The translations under genes and the position numbers were made by a program. A stretch of 64,000 nucleotides of DNA. Source: Tilletia caries. Lineage: Eukaryota; Basidiomycota; Exobasidiomycetes; Tilletiales; Tilletiaceae. The stretch covers positions 1,386,001 to 1,450,000 of the forward strand of contig JALUTQ010000038.1 in assembly GCA_032718865.1 (NCBI GenBank), given 5' to 3'. The notes beneath the pieces were generated by a model. That model saw only the letters and a list, made by a program, of their open reading frames with translations. It made no database searches and had not been told where the DNA came from. Of this stretch, positions 59,493-64,000 are shown one piece after another. Position 1 is the first letter of the stretch. Each line of letters opens with the position of its first letter.

Positions 59493-60110
59493 CACATACC
59501 TTGTGCTCCTGCTGACCCCGTGCTGCTTTCTATCCCTCCCGCCAGGCCTTCGGTGATCTCACCAGCGCGCCCGGCTCCCTCTTCAAGACGAACGCTCAGT
59601 ACCAGAAGGCACTCGGCATCGTACAGAATCCAGATCGCTGAGTCCCTACTCCCTGGCGCATGCTCTCCTTCTGCCGTTCTCTTGACGCGCTGCTGACCCT
59701 TCATGAATTCGAAACAGCGTTGTCTGGGAAGAAGACAAGGGTGAATGCCACGTCAACCGCGGGTACCGTGTTCAGGTAGGCCATTGACCGCGTAGACGCG
59801 TCTCATAACTCATTCTTCGTGCTTACCATGATACTTTTCAACAACGCTTCCACTTTAACTCCGCTCTTGGTACTTACAACGGTGAGCTTGCAGCAATGAA
59901 CACAATGCTAACCGAGTCTTTATTACAGGCCTGCCCATGGGAGGCGGCAAGGGCGAGTATGCGAGATAGTGTCCTTTCTCCGTCCTTATTTCCACGTCGC
60001 CCACGGCCCACGAGCTCATCGAATCACGGGTGGTTCCGATTTCGACCCCAAGGGAAAGAGTGAAAGACCGATTCCGAGCTCCGTCGACCCCCTTCAACAA
60101 GAACGTGAGT

Positions 60111-60475
60111 GAATGCGCATACATTCCTCTATTTTTCCACCCTTCTCTAGGATTCAAGCAGCAGTCCTCATTGCTCAACACATCCCGTCTACTAACGTTC
60201 TAATTCGTTGACCGTTCGAGGCGTTCAGAGCGAAGGGGACCAGTGAATGCAACCTTTGTTTCTACGTGTATTTTGATGTTGTGAATTCTTCCCACTAAAA
60301 GGCAATCTCCTCATTTCAGGAAGCTTACACCACATTGTAATGAGGACTACAAACCTGAGCTCAGACAGTTACAACTGATTTGTTGCTTTTGCCACGCCGC
60401 GCGTTAGAAACCTTACAAACCACTCTTTGGGAGGCAGCTTCGTCCTACACACACACCGTCGCCGGGCCGGCACGG
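60111..60475. other. Gene-free flank of the dehydrogenase relic
   Basis: AT-richer sequence with no recognisable feature. Confidence 0.4.
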
Positions 60476-60657
60476 TCACCTGGGCGGGGGGACTTCGCCC
60501 CCCCCGGACCCCCCCAATGCCATACATGGTCGTGACCTTTATGTAACCTACCTTTGCTCCTGTATTGGAAGCGACACATTTCTTCAACCCAGACGACTGA
60601 TGTACTTCGTACATTTGGACTTTGGAGTCCGGGGGGCGAAGCCCCCCGCCCAGGTGA
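60476..60657. repeat. 182-bp fold-back repeat
   Basis: TCACCTGGGCGGGGGG at 60476 is mirrored by CCCCCCGCCCAGGTGA ending at 60657. Each arm is itself a small hairpin (GGGGGG-ACTTCG-CCCCCC type). This is a MITE-like structure; no clear target duplication. Confidence 0.6.
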
Positions 60658-62325
60658 TAGAAATGCATTGCTTCCGATTCGGGCCGTGGGATAGCCGGAG
60701 TAGGAAGAACATCGATCCTGTACACCCACAGCGATGTCACTACTTCGGCTTCCACGTTACCACCACCAACGAAACCCACGGCCACGACGGTCACCCACGA
60801 AACGCCAAATATTTTGTTTGAATAGAATCTCTTTCACCGTTCTTCCCAGTCTGAGAGGCGCCCACCGGGCGCCGCGTACCACTAGTATTGTGAGAATTGG
60901 GAAAGATGTGACTGGCGCCAGACCCGCACTCTGCCCGCGCCTTTCCCGCACCGATCCGAGTAAAATCTTCACAAGCGGGATTGGCGCGGAAGGAGTGCGG
61001 AAGACGCCAAACCCGCACCGATCCCGCTTTCGCTGGTTAGGTGCGGGATAGGTGCGGGTCCAGTTTTACTGAGAGTATAGAAGAGGAGGCAATCCAGTCA
61101 GCCGAGTACCTACTCCACAAAGTGAAACGATCGATAAGAGATCGATGCTGCACGGATGGAGAAGCAAGAGAGAACCCTAGCCAAAGGTGAGAAGGTTCGA
61201 TGAGCAGAAAGGAAGAGAGGAGGGAGAGGATTGAAAGACGACTCACTCCAAAATACGAACCCGAAAAATCGATTGGGTCGGTCTTGGACCGGTGTATCAA
61301 TATAGAGAGGCGGATCAGCATCCGTCATCGGTGAGGCACTGTTCCTTTTTGCTATGATCGAAGGGGAAAAGGAGAGGAAGGCATTCAGGGCGCGAGAAAG
61401 GGCAAGGCAAGCTCGTTCAGACCTTAAGGCTTCGGAACAAGTTGCATACGTACAGGAGAGGAAGTCAGAGGTCGGGCGTCCGGCAGGGCATTCGCTGGGA
61501 CCCGGAGCGAAGGTGAGATATCGATCAAGACTGAGAAAAAGACTGGAGAGATGGAGGGGAAAAGAAAAGGGGAAGAACTAGAGAAGAAGGTAGAGTGAGA
61601 GAAGGTAGGGCGAGCTGCTAGCAAAGAGAAGAGCGAGCAGCAAAAGAGGAAAGGGCTGTCAGCACCCGGTACGAGGGGAAAGTAGCAGAAGGAGAATCGG
61701 ATCACAGCAAGGAGCGATCTGGACGCTGCGGTGAAGAACAGACAAACGAGTGAAGGAAGGAAAAGGAGGAGGATGAGAGGGTGAAAATTTGTGGTGGCAG
61801 GAAGGAATGAAGGAATGAATGAAGGGAAGTGTAATCCACGTCGTCAAGCCCAACTGATAGCGTGGGAAACGACCTGCAGCTCCATACTTAACTACCAAAC
61901 TTCCAAAAAGGGACAGAAGAGCTGAGCGCACATAAGGAGCGTTGACCATATGGGCGCGAAAAGGGCGTACGATGGGAAGAATTGATGGCAGAAAAAGAGG
62001 CAAGAAATCCAAATCATGTGCATTGTGGGTTCTCCTGGCTGCAAATCTTCAGTACATAGAACGGTCGGGACTTACCTGGCTTTAGAAAAGAATGTCCTAT
62101 GGACTTGGTAGGTTCCTCAGGGCAGCGGAAAGGCTGGTTCTGTGGTCTACGGATTGCAATTGAAATATGGGCGGGGGTAAATCCTTTGCAGACGACTTAA
62201 ATTGGAACGGAGTGCTGTAAGCAGTAGAGTAGCCTTGTTGCTACGATCTGCTGAGGCTAAGCTCTTGCTTCCACAGATTTGTTTGACCTTTTGGGGTCAA
62301 ACTTCTCTCTCTCTTTTGTGGTGGG
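60658..62325. other. Gene-free stretch
   Basis: Contains several GCGGGAT/TGCGGG-type short repeats around 60920-61060 and a long purine-rich plus strand (61330-61830). No coding domain is seen in any frame. Confidence 0.4.
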
Positions 62326-62912
62326 GTGGCTAGCGGGTGCGCCAGCGTGCGTGCTTGGGTGGTGTAGCTGTGGGGGATGGGGGTGGATGAATTGGCCCAA
62401 GGTGGGAAGTCTAGCGGGTGGGCGGGTCTGTGTGGAGTGGTATTTGGCCCTGTGTGGGTCTCAAAAAGGACCAAGGTGGAAAGTCTAGCGGCTAATGTGA
62501 TTTCTGTGATACTGTTTTTCCTTATGCTCTGGTATGCTCTGATGGCGCCTTTAATTCAAAATTCGATGTCTAAAACGTCCGTACGAGTGTGAGGCTATGA
62601 TGGGGAGGTCAATATCACTCTCTCCTTTGATAATTCAGCTTCACCCGGTCATTGGACCGATGCGACCGCGGTCGAGGTGCGTGAAGTGTCTACATGTGAA
62701 ACGGATGAGTGAGAAGTCGATTGCGAGTGCCGAGTGGTCGGCGCACCCGGTGTTTTCGATTTTTAAATACGGGAACTACTTGGGAAGGTCAATATCAACC
62801 TTGGGAACGCCCCCGCGATGTCAGTCCGACACCCAAACGCGAAAAAAACGCGTAAAAACAGGAAAACACGTGGCTAGCGGGTGCGCCAGCGTACGTGCTT
62901 GGGCGGTGTAGC
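62326..62912 (+). repeat. Direct 43-bp repeats (62326-62368 and 62870-62912)
   Basis: GTGGCTAGCGGGTGCGCCAG and the following 23 bp occur twice with two differences, 544 bp apart. The space between contains related TCTAGCGG pieces. No gene. Confidence 0.65.
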
Positions 62913-63605
62913 CTCTGACATGCGCGGCAACTTCGCAAACGTCCCCAGAATGCATCCACTGCTCCCCTGATTTTTCCCACTGATCAACCACCCCTCCACC
63001 TTCGATTGCACCCGCACGTCCGATTTTTTCCCACCTTCCCTCCTAATGCACCACCCCCATCCGACCTCTCCCCATCGACTTTGCACCGGAGTGATCGGTT
63101 TTGACCCCGTTTTGGCCCCCTCAGCCCCCTATAGCGGAAAAAGACTTGTCTCGTTTTCAACTTTTTTCCGACGCTCAAAAACGATCTCGGCCCACAGACG
63201 TGCTACGCGCGATCTGAGCGCGTCGTTCGAAGCACAAAAATCAACCTTCCAATTTCTATTACAGGGTCGGCACGCGTCGTTCAGACACAACACCCCCATC
63301 GTACGCGTTCAAGGTAACGGAGACGTCCGCGACGACCATCTTCACTGCTGTCCATGCTGTACCCACTGCTGTCCATGCTGTACACGTCACCCTGATGAGT
63401 GGTCAATGCGGCAGCACGTACGCGACGCGTCCTGACATGCGCCCTCTCATATTGTATCCCTTGTCCCGCCCATTGATATGAATGAGGTGCGGGCCATTCA
63501 TTGTCCGACCCATTGAAATGATATGAGGTACGGACCATCCATAGCCCGGCATTGTCCCAACCATCATCATAGTATAATATAGACAACAGACCGGAAAGAA
63601 AATTC
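62913..63605. other. Gene-free stretch with small tandem repeats
   Basis: CACTGCTGTCCATGCTGTAC occurs twice in tandem at 63343-63383, and CCCATTGATATGA-type repeats lie near 63470-63560. No gene is supported. Confidence 0.45.
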
Positions 63606-63723
63606 ATCTGCGGCCATAGAACCTTGAAAGCACCGCATCCCGTCCGATCTGCGAAGTTAACCAAGGTATCGCTCAGTTAGTACTGCGGTGGGGGACCACG
63701 CGGGAATCCTGAGTGCTGCAGTT
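63606..63723 (+). rRNA. 5S ribosomal RNA
   Basis: About 118 nt contain the universal 5S core (GAAAGCACCGCATCCCGTCC, GATCTGCGAAGTTAA, CAGTTAGTACTGCGGTGGGG, GACCACGCGGGAATCCTG). Helix I forms between CTGCGG near the start and CTGCAG at the end, and an internal helix pairs CCTTG with CAAGG. The internal A- and C-box regions for Pol III are present. Ends may be off by one or two bases. Confidence 0.92.
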
Positions 63724-63735
63724 TTGGCTCTTTTT
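63721..63735 (+). terminator. Pol III T-runs after 5S rRNA
   Basis: TTTT directly at the gene end is followed by a second TTTTT nine bases later. Confidence 0.65.
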
Positions 63736-64000
63736 GCTTGATCCTTTTTGCTTATCCTTTATTTTTATCGCTGTTGACTATTTTTACTGCCCCGGACCAT
63801 ACCTGTATGCTCCCCGGTCATGTCCCGGACCATGGCATGGGGGGGTGACATCGTCATGGTACTGTCATAAGTGAGGTTGAGCGCAGTGCAGTGGCATAGT
63901 ACCGCTTAGCGTGCTCAGAATACGCATAGTGTACGCTGAAATCAATTTTTAGTCAAAAAATGATGCGGGACAGGGCGGGATACCCTCAGACACCCTCAGG
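63736..64000. other. Gene-free right edge
   Basis: Short CCCCGGACCAT-type repeats; the window ends in GGGACAGGGCGGGATA and CACCCTCAG repeats. No gene. Confidence 0.4.

Larger units (their letters stand above)
54892..60110 (+). pseudogene. Relic of NADP-type glutamate dehydrogenase, split by an LTR element
   Basis: Exon 1 (54892-54927) reads MSSYPSESGFQQ. Without the transposon, intron 1 would be about 83 bp and join exon 2 at 59546, AFGDLTSAPGSLFK to YQKALGIVQNPDR, matching the N terminus of fungal GDH. After NPDR stands CGCTGAGT, where a GTGAGT donor would be expected, creating a stop. The next exon gives VVWEEDKGECHVNRGYRVQ, then NSALGTYNG, then LPMGGGKG and GSDFDPKGKSE-like pieces. The exon for the GLRFHPS...FEQ segment is absent, so this copy lacks part of the catalytic domain. 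Its intron 1 contains the LTR element 54963-59492. Confidence 0.78.

Noticed and set aside
61354..62012. Purine-rich frames at 61.4-62.0 kb as a gene
   Set aside because: Strong strand composition bias explains the open frames; no domain or exon structure.

Overview
The window looks like nuclear DNA of a basidiomycete fungus, possibly an Ustilaginomycotina-type lineage. This rests on GC-rich, intron-rich genes (introns mostly 40-110 bp with GTRNGY donors), pyrimidine-rich leaders, fungal versions of NUP98-96, KEL3, CHZ1 and HAP5, an intron-bearing tRNA-Pro and a dispersed 5S rRNA gene. Genus and species cannot be told from the sequence alone. Exons below were placed by hand, by matching splice sites to reading phase and conserved protein blocks. 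Every intact multi-exon model sums to a whole number of codons.

Layout. 1-0.7 kb: 3' end of an amino-acid/choline permease. 0.94-6.2 kb: a Mutator-like DNA transposon with terminal inverted repeats, a candidate 8-bp target duplication and a frameshifted transposase. 6.4-17.8 kb: housekeeping genes (YSC84-like actin-binding protein, NOSIP-like RING protein, a large Ser-rich membrane protein, a complex I 17.8-kDa-type subunit). 18.0-18.9 kb: tRNA-Pro(AGG) and an AMP-binding enzyme relic bracketed by copies of the tRNA T-arm. 19.6-20.5 kb: TATA-binding protein. 21.2-24.2 kb: a non-LTR retrotransposon of the restriction-like-endonuclease type. 25.4-26.0 kb: a three-exon gene for a 129-aa predicted secreted protein. 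26-29.4 kb: repeats, including two 328-bp fold-back elements in a tandem duplication.

29.4-50.8 kb is a dense block of conserved genes: NUP98-96 precursor, RCC1 (divergent from NUP98-96), an aldo-keto reductase, KEL3-like Kelch/DUF4110 protein, CHZ1-like histone chaperone, an acidic nuclear-type protein of unknown function, HAP5 (NF-YC) and a GPR1/FUN34/YaaH-family transporter. The close NUP98-96/RCC1 head-to-head pair joins the pore scaffold and the Ran exchange factor, two parts of nucleocytoplasmic transport.

50.8-64 kb is a relic and transposon zone. It holds decayed copies of an FAD-binding oxidoreductase, DNA ligase I and NADP-glutamate dehydrogenase. Intron 1 of the dehydrogenase relic contains a 4.5-kb LTR element flanked by the 5-bp duplication CACAT. 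Its 5' LTR is split by a 2.03-kb insertion, which itself carries a 699-bp hAT-type MITE with 8-bp duplications. The LTR element encodes one 504-aa protein and no polymerase, so it is a non-autonomous family with its own protein. A 5S rRNA gene lies at 63.6 kb.

The most promising findings are the four-level nest (relic gene > LTR element > 2-kb insert > MITE), the RT-less LTR element with its 504-aa ORF, and the tRNA T-arm repeats around the AMP-binding relic.
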